Made by a program: the position numbers and the translations under genes. A DNA stretch of 64,000 nucleotides, taken from the NCBI GenBank assembly GCA_030019255.1, contig JASEFK010000001.1:89012-153011 (forward strand), written 5' to 3'. Numbering within the stretch: the first letter of the stretch is position 1; every line of letters starts with the position of its first letter. This document shows, one piece after another, positions 53,533 through 62,436 of this stretch. This DNA is from Actinomycetota bacterium. GTDB taxonomy: Bacteria > Actinomycetota > Geothermincolia > Geothermincolales > RBG-13-55-18. A model generated the notes under the pieces. It was not told the origin of the DNA and made no database searches. It was given only the letters and a program-made list of their open reading frames with translations.

Positions 53533-54657
53533 ATGGAAACCTCCTTGCGGTTCGAGATCCTGAAGCGGGACCCCCATACCATGGCCCGCCTGGGAAAGCT
53601 TACCACCCCCCGGGGCGAGGTGCTCACCCCCGCCTTTCTGCCCGTGGGGACCAGGGGGGCGGTGAAGTCCATGGCCCCCTGGGAGGTGGCGGATATCGGC
53701 TACCGCATGATACTGGCCAACACCTATCATCTCTATCTCCGTCCCGGGGTGGAGGTGATCAAGGAGGCGGGCGGCCTGCATGCCTTCATGGGATGGGAGG
53801 GACCAATCCTCACCGACAGCGGGGGCTTCCAGGTCTTCTCCCTGTCGCCCACCCTGAGGGTAGAGGAGGACGGGGTACGTTTCCGCTCCGTGTACGACGG
53901 CAGCGAGCACTTCCTGACCCCGGAGACGGCGGTGCGTGTACAGGAGGACCTGGGCTCGGACGTGGCCATGATCCTGGATCATTGCGTGGCCTATCCCGCT
54001 TCCCGGGAGGAGGTGGAAAGGTCGGTGGAGACCACCCTGCGCTGGGCGGAGAGGTCCCTCGAGGCCCACACCCGCGGCGAACAGGCCCTTTTCGGTATCG
54101 TGCAGGGGGGCGCCTACCCGGACCTCCGGGCGCGTAGCGCGGAGTTGACCGCCGGGCTGGACTTCCCTGGGTACGGCATCGGGGGCCTGTCGGTGGGGGA
54201 ACCCAGGGAGGAGATGCTCCGCTGCCTGGAGGTGCAGTCGGCCATCCTTCCCGAGGACCGGCCACGCCACCTCCTGGGCATTGGCGACCCGGAGGGGCTC
54301 CTGGAGTCCGTGGCCCTGGGCATGGACCTCTTCGACTGCGTGCTCCCCACCCGCATGGCTCGCACCGGGTTGGCCTTCACCCGGGAGGGAAAGCTCAACC
54401 TGCGCCATGCCTGTTATGCACATGACCCCCGCCCCCTCGAGGAGGGCTGCGCCTGTCCGGCCTGCACCAACTTCACCCGCGCCTACCTCCGCCACCTGCA
54501 CCGGGTGAACGAGATGCTGGCCCACCGCATGCTCACCTGGCACAACCTGGCGTTCATGCAGCGGCTGCTCCTCGATTGCAGGCGGGCGATAGAGGCTGGT
54601 AGAATGTTGGAGTTAATCCGGGAATGGAAGGGCTGGAGCGAGAGGCAGCCGTCGTGA
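53533..54657 (+). CDS. tgt: queuine tRNA-ribosyltransferase
   Basis: Exchanges guanine 34 for preQ1 in tRNAs with GUN anticodons; 374 residues, TIM barrel. Motifs are PAFLPVGTRGAVKSM, LTDSGGFQVFSL (base-recognition Asp), GGLSVGEPREEM, the nucleophile Asp in LFDCVLPTRMAR, and zinc ligands CACPAC ... H. ATG 53533 follows GAGGAGAGAGG; the frame is open a little further upstream without homology. With queH and queA it completes the late queuosine steps; early preQ0/preQ1 genes are not in the window. Confidence 0.97.
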   Translation: METSLRFEILKRDPHTMARLGKLTTPRGEVLTPAFLPVGTRGAVKSMAPWEVADIGYRMILANTYHLYLRPGVEVIKEAGGLHAFMGWEGPILTDSGGFQVFSLSPTLRVEEDGVRFRSVYDGSEHFLTPETAVRVQEDLGSDVAMILDHCVAYPASREEVERSVETTLRWAERSLEAHTRGEQALFGIVQGGAYPDLRARSAELTAGLDFPGYGIGGLSVGEPREEMLRCLEVQSAILPEDRPRHLLGIGDPEGLLESVALGMDLFDCVLPTRMARTGLAFTREGKLNLRHACYAHDPRPLEEGCACPACTNFTRAYLRHLHRVNEMLAHRMLTWHNLAFMQRLLLDCRRAIEAGRMLELIREWKGWSERQPS

Positions 54658-54698
54658 ACCCGGTGCGAATATGGTAATTTCTGGGAAGGAAGGTGAAA

Positions 54699-55076
54699 AT
54701 GAACGTCTGGTACGCGTCCATCCCCCTGGCGGCGCAGGAAGGTTCGACGGGTTGGATCTCCATCCTCTTTATCGTCGGCCTGATCGTGCTCTTCTATTTC
54801 ATGCTCATCCGTCCCCAGCAGAAGCGCATGCGGCAGCAGATGGAGCTCATGAAGAGCCTTCGAGTGGGGGACGAGGTGATGACCTCGGCGGGAATCTACG
54901 GGACCATCAGCGAGGTGGAGGAGGATACCGTCCTCCTGGAGGTGGCCGAGGACGTGGATATCCGGGTGGCCAAGAGCGCCATCGTCAAGATCTTCACCCC
55001 TCACGAGCAGGAGGAGGCGGAAGAAGGATTGTCCGGCGAGGAGGAGGCGGACAAGCGGGCGGAGGACGAGGATTAG
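54699..55076 (+). CDS. yajC: preprotein translocase subunit YajC
   Basis: Small membrane protein of 125 residues that associates with SecDF-YidC. One membrane helix (about 20-38) ends in the hallmark FYFMLIRPQQKRMRQQ; a KSLRVGDEVMTSAGIYGTI domain follows, then a Glu/Asp-rich tail. ATG 54699 has GGAAGGAAGG upstream. It precedes secD but with an unusually long 265-base gap that holds no gene. Confidence 0.95.
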   Translation: MNVWYASIPLAAQEGSTGWISILFIVGLIVLFYFMLIRPQQKRMRQQMELMKSLRVGDEVMTSAGIYGTISEVEEDTVLLEVAEDVDIRVAKSAIVKIFTPHEQEEAEEGLSGEEEADKRAEDED

Positions 55077-55341
55077 GTGATTTCCAGGCCGGGTAGCCAG
55101 CCGGCACGATTGAACCCTAGGGACACCACGAAGGGAACCGGTTAGAAGTTGCGAATACATCCGAGGTGAGGTTCACATATCCCGGGCCCGGGTGCTTTCC
55201 GGGCGCCGGTGGCGCTTGTGCCGCAGAGGAAAAACACGTCCCGGCGTTACCGCGTGGAATGAGTCCCTGGAGCCTAAACGGGTGGAAGGCGTATTTTCGG
55301 CCGTAAGCGGAAAAGGACTTCATTATGTGGGGAGGTAAACG

Positions 55342-56730
55342 GTGAAGACCGGAAGGTCCCTGTGGATGCTAGCGGTGGTGGCCCTGGTCCTGGTGGCCAT
55401 GTACGTGCCCATCCTGGTGGGGGGGTACGGACCGCGGCTGGGCCTCGACCTGCAGGGCGGCATCAGCGTGACCCTGCAGGCGCTGGGGGAGGCGGATGGG
55501 GCCAAGATGGAGAAGGCCGCCGAGATCGTCCGGCGCCGGGTGAACGCCCTGGGCCTCACGGAACCGGTGGTGGCGCCGCAGGGAAACAACCGGGTCCTGG
55601 TCCAGATCCCCGGGGAACAGGACCCCGACCGGGTGCTCAAGATCATCGGCAGCACCGCCCAGCTCCAGTTCCGTGAGGTCCTGGAGATCATCTACCCGGG
55701 GAGCGAGAACTACGAGACCACGGAGGTCACCGCGGTCAACCCCGATGACCCGGAGGCCTACCAGGCCCTCAAGGACCAGGAGATCGTCCTGGAGAAGGAG
55801 GGAAAAAACGGGGAGAGGCTGAAGGTGCGTCTGGGGCCCACCCGCCTCACCGGGGACATCATCGACACCGCGGACGCCGCCGTGGACCAGGAACGGGGAG
55901 GCTACAAGATCGTTTTCCAGCTCACCTCGGAGGCGGCCCCGGAGTTCGCCACCCTCACCAAGGAGCTGCTGGGAAAGCAGCTGGCCATCGTCCTGGACTA
56001 CAACCTGGAGTCCTTTCCCACCGTGCAGTCGGAAATAACCGACGGCCGGGGGGAGATAACCGGCGACTTCACCCGCGAGGAGGCCCGGGACCTGGCCCTG
56101 GTCCTCAAGATGGGCGCCCTCCCGGTGGAGTTCGACCCCAATCCCCTGGTGGAGAACGTCAGCGCCACCCTGGGGCGGGATTCCCTCCGACGGGGGCTCA
56201 TCGCCGGGCTGGTGGGCCTGGTCCTGGTGGCCGTGTTCATGCTCGCTGTCTACCGGCTGCTGGGCATCGTCACCTGCTTCTCCCTGGTGTTCTTCGGACT
56301 CCTCATGTTCGGGATAATCTCCCTCCTGGGGCGCTACCTACACTGGTCCCTGACCCTGGCGGGCATCGCCGGCGTGGTGGTCTCCATCGGCATCTCTGCC
56401 GACTCCAGCGTGGTCTTCTTCGAGAGGCTCAAGGAGGAGGTGCGGGAGGGAAAGTCCGTGCGCTCCTCGGCGGACCGCGCTTACAGGTCCGCCTTCCGCA
56501 CCATCGTGGCCGCGGACGCGGCCACCTTCATTACCGCCTTCATCCTCTGGATACTGGCCATGGGCCCGGTTAAGGGCTTCGCCTTCACCCTGGGGCTGGC
56601 CACCCTTCTGGACGTGTTCATCTCCTACTTCTTCACCCACCACGCCGTTTCCCTGCTCTCCAGACTGAAGGCCTACAACCGGCCGCGCCTTGTGGGGGTG
56701 GGGAAGGAAGTCCTGGGGGGTGAGGGCTGA
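55342..56730 (+). CDS. secD: protein translocase subunit SecD
   Basis: Half of the proton-driven SecDF motor that pulls exported proteins outward; 462 residues. One N-terminal membrane helix leads to LGLDLQGGISVTLQAL, a large outer domain (about 40-280) and five C-terminal helices with GIVTCFSLVFFGLLMFG, SIGISADSSVVFFERLKEEV and RTIVAADAATFITAF. The start is GTG 55342 after GGGGAGG. The stop overlaps the secF start by one base (TGATG). Confidence 0.96.
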   Translation: MKTGRSLWMLAVVALVLVAMYVPILVGGYGPRLGLDLQGGISVTLQALGEADGAKMEKAAEIVRRRVNALGLTEPVVAPQGNNRVLVQIPGEQDPDRVLKIIGSTAQLQFREVLEIIYPGSENYETTEVTAVNPDDPEAYQALKDQEIVLEKEGKNGERLKVRLGPTRLTGDIIDTADAAVDQERGGYKIVFQLTSEAAPEFATLTKELLGKQLAIVLDYNLESFPTVQSEITDGRGEITGDFTREEARDLALVLKMGALPVEFDPNPLVENVSATLGRDSLRRGLIAGLVGLVLVAVFMLAVYRLLGIVTCFSLVFFGLLMFGIISLLGRYLHWSLTLAGIAGVVVSIGISADSSVVFFERLKEEVREGKSVRSSADRAYRSAFRTIVAADAATFITAFILWILAMGPVKGFAFTLGLATLLDVFISYFFTHHAVSLLSRLKAYNRPRLVGVGKEVLGGEG

Positions 56731-57926
56731 TGTTCATCCGGGGCAGGGAGATAAAGTACAACCTGGTCGGTGGGAAGGCCTTCTCTCCTCCCAATGTCTA
56801 CTGGATCGGATTCTCCACCGCGCTCATCGTCATCTCGGTGGCGGCCCTGGCCGTCCTGGGGATCAACCTGGGCATCGAGTTCAAGGGCGGCTACCTGGTG
56901 AAGATGCGCCTCCAGAAGCCCGCCGACGTGGGCGAGGTGCGCGGCATACTGGCGGGGACGGGGACCCCGGGCCTGGAGAAGTCCATCGTGCAGGCCGCGG
57001 AAGACAACCGGGTGCTCATCCTGCGCATGCCCTACATCGAGGATTCACAGGCCCGCCAGCAAGCCATCGAATCCATCAACTTGGAGCTGGACCGCATCTA
57101 CGGCATTGATGAGGTTCTCCAGGAGGAGCAGGTGGGCTCGGAATGGGGGCGCGAGGTGAGCCAAAAGGCCATCATCGCCCTGGCAGTCTTTTTGGCCGTC
57201 ATCCTGGTGTACATAACTCTCCGTTTGGAGTTCAAGATGGCGGTGACGGCCATTGTCGCCCTCATCCACGATACCCTCATCACCGTGGGGATCTACGCCC
57301 TGACCCGCCGCCAGGTGACGCCGGTCACGGTTATCGCCTTTCTGACCATTCTCGGCTACTCCCTCTACGACACTATCGTGGTCTTCGACCGTGTGGAAGA
57401 AAATACCAATCTGCTGGCGCGCAGCGGAAGGATGACCTTCTCGGGCATTGTCAACGAGAGCGTCAACCAGACGCTCATGCGTTCCATCGGCACCACCCTG
57501 ACCACCCTGCTGCCCATCATTACCATCCTGGTCTTCGGAGGGGAGACGCTCAAGGATTTCGCCTTCGCCCTCTTCCTGGGCGTCCTGCTGGGAGGGTATT
57601 CCTCCACCTTCATCGCCAGCCCTCTCCTGGCCATGTGGAAGGAGAGAGAACCCCGCTACGCGGCGGTGCGGGAAAGGGTGGACGTCAAGGGGGCCCGGGA
57701 AGCCATCCTTATCACCAGGCCCGCGGCGACGCGTTCCGGGGAAGAACCCGCTCCCCCGCCCCGGGAAGCGGAGGCCAAGCCCGAGGCGGCAGGAGCCCGG
57801 TCCAGGGAAGGCACGAACGCGCAGGCGCGGAAGCCAGCCCCGGCCAAGGGAGGCAGCGGCCAGCGCAAGAAGGCCACCACCAAGGGCCCCTCGGGCGGTA
57901 AAAAGAAAAAAAAGAAGAAGAAATAG
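56730..57926 (+). CDS. secF: protein translocase subunit SecF with Lys-rich tail
   Basis: Partner of SecD, 398 residues, six membrane helices. LGINLGIEFKGGYLVKMRL, ALTRRQVTPVTVIAFLTILG, YDTIVVFDRVEEN and SVNQTLMRSIGTTLTTLLPI are family motifs (longer ones contain ordinary connecting residues). A cytosolic C-terminal extension of about 80 residues, rich in Ala, Pro and Lys, ends in eight consecutive Lys. The tail resembles those seen in other actinobacterial SecF proteins. Translation is coupled to secD. Confidence 0.95.
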   Translation: MFIRGREIKYNLVGGKAFSPPNVYWIGFSTALIVISVAALAVLGINLGIEFKGGYLVKMRLQKPADVGEVRGILAGTGTPGLEKSIVQAAEDNRVLILRMPYIEDSQARQQAIESINLELDRIYGIDEVLQEEQVGSEWGREVSQKAIIALAVFLAVILVYITLRLEFKMAVTAIVALIHDTLITVGIYALTRRQVTPVTVIAFLTILGYSLYDTIVVFDRVEENTNLLARSGRMTFSGIVNESVNQTLMRSIGTTLTTLLPIITILVFGGETLKDFAFALFLGVLLGGYSSTFIASPLLAMWKEREPRYAAVRERVDVKGAREAILITRPAATRSGEEPAPPPREAEAKPEAAGARSREGTNAQARKPAPAKGGSGQRKKATTKGPSGGKKKKKKKK

Positions 57927-58483
57927 GCGCGAGCAAGCTTGGTTCTGCCCCACCCCTTCCGGGACGTCGGGAGGAGGAGGAAGGCGGGGAACCGGAAGGA
58001 GCCTTTCCTCCGGCGAAGGCAGTTTTCCGAGGGGCGTATGGGAGATGTACGCATCACCGGTCCCCTCCGACCACGGGCGCAGGGTAGTCTCGCACGGTAC
58101 CGGAGGGCGAGGGCTACCTTTCTGTCGGTCGTAAACCGAACCAACACCACGGAACCCGACCGCCGTCGGGATGGCGATCTCCGCGTGGCCGGCGACAAGC
58201 GCGACAGGAGGCAATAACCCGGTGACCGGGCGCGCGGATGCTTCCGTTTCACACGCCGTCGGTACCCGTGGCCGCTCGAATGACGTATCCCCCAAAGCAA
58301 GGTACGCTTTTGGCGGGCGGCGGGTGCCCTTTCTCTACGCTAAGCTGACTTGGTGGGGCCATCCTGCGGTTCAGTTGGAGCAACCCACGCCTTCCCTTAT
58401 CCCTCCGGCTTGTGGCACTATCAAATCGGAGCCTCCGTTCCCTCCAGGGCACGGAAGAGCAGGATAGAAACGGGAGGAAAGAC
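57927..58483. other. gap between secF and relA
   Basis: About 557 bases. I find no gene on either strand: frames are short or low-complexity and lack motifs. In related actinobacteria apt and sometimes recJ lie here; no trace of either (for example no PRPP-binding motif) was seen. No clear promoter; the 3' end holds the CGGGAGGAAA ribosome-binding site of relA. Confidence 0.4.
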
Positions 58484-60646
58484 TTGTCGCCATCCATCGA
58501 TTCGCTGGTCCAAAAGGTCAAGTCTTACAACGGCAGGGGCGACACCCGGCTCATCCGGGAAGCCTACGAGTTCGCGCGCCTTCACCACGCCCGACAGGTG
58601 AGGAAGAGCGGGGAGGAGTTCATCCTCCATCCCCTGGGGGTGGCCCACATCCTGGCCGACCTTCAGATGGACGAGATCACCCTGGCGGCGGCCCTCCTGC
58701 ACGACGTGGTGGAGGACACGGAGATCACCCTGGACGACGTGCGGGATAAGTTCGGGACGGAGATAGCCGGGATCATCGACGGCGTGACCAAGCTGGACCG
58801 GCTCACCTTCCGCAACCGCGAGGAGATGCAGGCGGAGAACTTCCGCAAGATGTTCGTGGCCATGGCCCAGGATATCCGGGTGGTGATCATCAAGTTGGCC
58901 GACCGCCTGGACAACATGAAGACCATCGGGCACCTTTCTGAGGAGAAGCAGAAGGAAAAAGCCCGCGAGACCCTGGAGATCTACGCTCCCCTGGCTCACC
59001 GCCTGGGCATATCCCAGCTCAAGTGGCAGCTGGAGGACCTGGCCTTCGCCACCCTCTATCCCCTGCGCTTCCAGGAGATCGTCCAGATGGTGGACCAGCG
59101 CCGGCCCGAGCGGGAGCGGTACATCGAGGAGGTCAAGAGGGAGCTTCAGGCCCACCTGCGCCAGTCGCACATCAAGGCGGAGATAGAGGGGCGGGTCAAG
59201 CACTACTACAGCATCTACACCAAGATGAAGGAGCGGGGAAAGCAGTTCGACGAGATATACGACCTCTTCGCCGTGCGCATCCTGGTGAACACCAAGGAAG
59301 AATGTTACACCGTCCTGGGGATGGTGCACTCCCTCTGGCAGCCGGTTCCCGGGCGGATCAAGGATTACATCGCCCAGCCCCGCTTCGGCATCTACCAGAG
59401 CCTGCACACCACGGTCATAGGACCGCAGGGTCGGCCCCTGGAGATACAGATCCGTACCCATGACATGCACCGTACCGCGGAATACGGTATCGCCGCCCAC
59501 TGGCGGTACAAGGAAGCCGGCCGCTCCCAGGACCGGGTGCGGGAGAGGCTGGCCTGGATAAAGCGCATCGTGGAATGGCAGAGGGAGCTTTCCGATCCCA
59601 GGGAATTCCTGGAAAACCTGAAGATAGACCTTTTCCAGGACGAGGTCTTCGTCTTCACCCCCAAGGGGGACGTCATCGATCTCCCGCGGGGCTCCACTCC
59701 CATCGACTTCGCTTACGCCATCCATACCGAGGTGGGCCACCGCTGCGTGGGGGCCAAGGTCAACGACCGCCTGGTGCCCCTGGAATACAACCTGCGCAAC
59801 GGGGACATCGTGACCATCATAACCTCCAGCACTTCCCCCGGACCCTCCAAGGACTGGCTGAACATCGTCAAGACCCCCCGGGCCAGGACCAAGATCCGCC
59901 AGTGGTTCTCCAAGGAGCGGCGCCTGGAGGATGCCCAGGAGGGGAAGGAGGTGCTGATCAAGGCCATGCGCAAGGCCCGCCTCCCGGTCCAGAAGGTCCT
60001 GGGTTCCCACCTCCTGGAGGAGATCGCTACCCAGGAATACGGTTTCACCTCCACGGAGGACCTCTACGCCAGCATCGGCGCCGGTAAGACATCCGCCCAG
60101 CAGGTGGTGAACCACCTCCAGAACAAGCTGGGCATAAGCGAGGAGGCGCCGCCGGCTCCGGCACCCCGGCGCCGGCGCAAGCCGCCCGCCTACACCAAGG
60201 GAGTGAGGGTGGAAGGGGTGGACAACGTGCTGGTGCGCATCGCCCACTGCTGCAACCCGGTGCCCTACGACCCCATCGTGGGCTTCGTCACCCGGGGCCG
60301 CGGGGTCTCCGTCCACCGCGCCGATTGTCCCAACGCCCGCCACATGTTGGAGACCGGATACCGCAGGATAGAGGTGAGCTGGGATACCCGGCAGCCCACC
60401 AGCTTCCAGGTGGAGATAAGGGTGGAGGCCATGGACCGGCCGAGGCTTCTGAGGGACATCACCACCGTTCTGGGGGAGTTCCACGTGAACATCCTGACCG
60501 CCACCATGAACATAAACAGGGAGAACGTGGCCGTGAGCCGGTTCGTCTTCGAGCTGGCCAACATCAGCCACCTGGAGGACATACTGCGCAACATCCGCAA
60601 GGTGGATTCGGTATTCAGCGCCTACCGCGTGATCCCCGGGGCCTGA
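58484..60646 (+). CDS. relA: RelA/SpoT bifunctional (p)ppGpp synthetase/hydrolase
   Basis: Controls the stringent response; 720 residues. Domains in order: HD hydrolase (ARLHHARQVRKSGEEFILHP, LLHDVVEDT, KLADRLDNMKT), synthetase (GRVKHYYSIYTKMKERGKQF, then IYDLFAVRI), TGS (VFVFTPKGDVIDLPRGSTPI), a zinc-finger/helical part (HCCNPVPYDPIVGFVTRGRG) and a C-terminal ACT domain. The intact HD motif suggests both activities. Start TTG 58484 has GGGAGGAAA upstream; an in-frame ATG at 58412 lacks such a site. Confidence 0.96.
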   Translation: MSPSIDSLVQKVKSYNGRGDTRLIREAYEFARLHHARQVRKSGEEFILHPLGVAHILADLQMDEITLAAALLHDVVEDTEITLDDVRDKFGTEIAGIIDGVTKLDRLTFRNREEMQAENFRKMFVAMAQDIRVVIIKLADRLDNMKTIGHLSEEKQKEKARETLEIYAPLAHRLGISQLKWQLEDLAFATLYPLRFQEIVQMVDQRRPERERYIEEVKRELQAHLRQSHIKAEIEGRVKHYYSIYTKMKERGKQFDEIYDLFAVRILVNTKEECYTVLGMVHSLWQPVPGRIKDYIAQPRFGIYQSLHTTVIGPQGRPLEIQIRTHDMHRTAEYGIAAHWRYKEAGRSQDRVRERLAWIKRIVEWQRELSDPREFLENLKIDLFQDEVFVFTPKGDVIDLPRGSTPIDFAYAIHTEVGHRCVGAKVNDRLVPLEYNLRNGDIVTIITSSTSPGPSKDWLNIVKTPRARTKIRQWFSKERRLEDAQEGKEVLIKAMRKARLPVQKVLGSHLLEEIATQEYGFTSTEDLYASIGAGKTSAQQVVNHLQNKLGISEEAPPAPAPRRRRKPPAYTKGVRVEGVDNVLVRIAHCCNPVPYDPIVGFVTRGRGVSVHRADCPNARHMLETGYRRIEVSWDTRQPTSFQVEIRVEAMDRPRLLRDITTVLGEFHVNILTATMNINRENVAVSRFVFELANISHLEDILRNIRKVDSVFSAYRVIPGA

Positions 60647-60725
60647 AGGGGCCTCGCCCTTCGGGGATGATCTCGCGGAAGCCGGAGCCTTTTAGTGTGG
60701 AGGGGAAACGGGAGGCTGAGGAGGG

Positions 60726-61175
60726 ATGAGGGCTCTTATCCAGAGGGTATCTCGCTGTACAGTGCGGGTCGATGGACGGGAGGTATCCTCCATCGGGCCG
60801 GGTTTGCTGGTGCTCCTCGGCATCTCTACCCGGGATACCCGCGAGGACATCGAGTACATCGTGCGCAAGACGGTTAACCTGCGCATCTTCGACGACCACG
60901 AGTGCAAACTGAACCTTTCGCTGGTCGAGAAGGGGGGTCAGGTGATGGTGGTCTCCCAGTTCACCCTCTACGGTGACGTGCGCAAGGGGAGGAGGCCCAG
61001 CTACGTGGAGGCGGCACCACCCGAGGTCGCGGAAAGGATTTACGAGGAAGCCTGCGAGGTCTTCGCCGACGCCGGGTTCCCCCCTGCCAGGGGGGTTTTC
61101 GGCGCCCACATGGAGGTGGAACTGGTGAACGACGGCCCGGTGACCTTGCTCATCGAGTCCCCGCGGAAGGATTAG
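60726..61175 (+). CDS. dtd: D-aminoacyl-tRNA deacylase
   Basis: Homodimer that removes D-amino acids from mischarged tRNA; 149 residues. The signature SQFTLYGDVRKGRRPS and the C-terminal VELVNDGPVTLLIE (Gly-cisPro motif) are diagnostic. ATG 60726 follows GAGGAGGG. It lies 79 bases after relA, its usual neighbour. A decayed copy of its 3' end is found about 177 bases downstream. Confidence 0.96.
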   Translation: MRALIQRVSRCTVRVDGREVSSIGPGLLVLLGISTRDTREDIEYIVRKTVNLRIFDDHECKLNLSLVEKGGQVMVVSQFTLYGDVRKGRRPSYVEAAPPEVAERIYEEACEVFADAGFPPARGVFGAHMEVELVNDGPVTLLIESPRKD

Positions 61176-61627
61176 GGGCGCCGGGCTGCCCTTGATACCT
61201 CGAGATTTCATCCATACCCCCTCCATCCAAGTACCGGATTTTTCCTCCTCATGCCGGGCCTCCCCTGAAGCCTGGCGGGCACGCCCATGAAGGCGGCGCC
61301 GGAAAACGATGGCCCGGTAACCCTGCTCACCAGCTCCCCGGTGAAGGTTGAAGCGAGGTGCTCCTTTTGTGATAAGCCCCATCGGAACGGCGGAATTTAC
61401 CGGCCCTTTTTACGGGAAACTCGGCCAAGGGTTGAGATATTTGGGATAACATGGGATATCATGTATGGACCGGCGAAGAAGAGATTCCGGACCCCGGGCC
61501 GCGTGCCTGGGCAGGTCGATCGCCGGAGAGCGGGAAGGCCCTCTACCGACCACGCCGTCGAAAAAGGGATTCCGGAGATTCCGGAGGAGACCATTCCGGA
61601 AGAAGAAGAGCGGGACGCGGAGGATAC
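61176..61627. other. gap between dtd and the metallo-hydrolase gene
   Basis: About 450 bases. It contains a decayed duplicate of the dtd 3' end (about 61250-61345). A possible promoter, TTGAGA (61432-61437) and TATCAT (61457-61462) with a 19-base spacer, may serve the next gene. A 119-codon frame from 61287 spans the duplicate but looks non-coding. Confidence 0.4.
61250..61345 (+). pseudogene. decayed duplicate of the dtd 3' end
   Basis: One frame reads GTPMKAAPENDGPVTLLTSS then PVKV. Aligned with the dtd end GAHMEVELVNDGPVTLLIES then PRKD it keeps about 14 of 24 residues. At DNA level AACGATGGCCCGGTAACCCT (61305-61324) matches the dtd bases starting at 61128 with few changes. The upstream part, around GCCGGGCCTCCCC, also resembles dtd but carries small insertions and deletions. 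Confidence 0.65.
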
Positions 61628-62260
61628 ATGTATCTCAAGACCTTGACCATCGGAATGCTGGCCACCAACTGTTACCTGCTGGCGTCGGACGTGCGTTCGC
61701 CCGCCGCGGTGATAGACCCGGCGGGGGAGGTGAAGTCCATCGTGTCCCGCCTGCACGAGGACGAGCTGGAATGCGTGGCCATCCTCTGCACCCACGGCCA
61801 CGTGGATCACGTGGCGGGGGCCGGCCCCCTGAGCGACGCCGTGGGAGCCCCGGTCTTCATCCACGAGGAGGACGCCGGAGCCCTGGCCAGTCCCCGTACC
61901 AGGCTGGTGGGGCTGGTGGGAGGGGTCATGGCCACCCGCCCCCGGCAGGTGCGCTACGTGAATGACGGCGACATTATCCGCGTGGGGGAGCTGGCCCTGA
62001 AGGTACTGCACACCCCGGGCCATACCCGGGGTGGGGTCAGCTTCTACCTCCCGGGATACCTTTTCTGCGGCGACCTCATCTTCCAGGGTTCCATCGGCCG
62101 CACGGACCTCAAGGGAGGGTCCCTGCAGACCCTGCTGCGGTCGGTGAGGGAGAAGGTCTGGGACCTTCCCGACGACACCCACATTCTACCAGGACACGGT
62201 CCGGCCACCACCCTGGGGGAGGAAAAGGCCCACAACCCCTTCCTCATGGGGCTGGGTTGA
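61628..62260 (+). CDS. metallo-beta-lactamase-fold hydrolase (glyoxalase II-like)
   Basis: Zinc hydrolase of 210 residues. Metal motifs are THGHVDHVAGA, HTPGHTRGG, FCGDLIFQGSIGR and LPGHGPATT, placing it with the short glyoxalase-II-like group usually found between relA/dtd and hisS. The substrate is not known; some relatives hydrolyse S-lactoylglutathione or other thioesters. ATG 61628 follows CGGAGGATAC. Confidence 0.9.
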   Translation: MYLKTLTIGMLATNCYLLASDVRSPAAVIDPAGEVKSIVSRLHEDELECVAILCTHGHVDHVAGAGPLSDAVGAPVFIHEEDAGALASPRTRLVGLVGGVMATRPRQVRYVNDGDIIRVGELALKVLHTPGHTRGGVSFYLPGYLFCGDLIFQGSIGRTDLKGGSLQTLLRSVREKVWDLPDDTHILPGHGPATTLGEEKAHNPFLMGLG

Positions 62261-62436
62261 ACCGGGCGGGCGGGAGACGGAGGCGGTGAGGACGCCAGGT
62301 TCCGAGAGGAGGTGGCGGGGAAACGGTGTGTTGAGTCAAAGGACGGCCGCCGCGGGGTCGCAGGGAGCGGACCGCGCCCCGACGTTATACGCGGTCGGCA
62401 AGGGCTGCAGCACGCGGGGCCTTGAGACGGGAGAGG

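Noticed and set aside
54483-55160. Long minus-strand frames opposite secD, relA, proS, smc and other genes
   Set aside because: They mirror strongly conserved plus-strand genes; high GC produces long antisense frames without biological support.
61287-61646. 119-codon frame between dtd and the metallo-hydrolase
   Set aside because: It begins inside the decayed dtd copy, loses homology after it and overlaps the start of the next gene in another frame.
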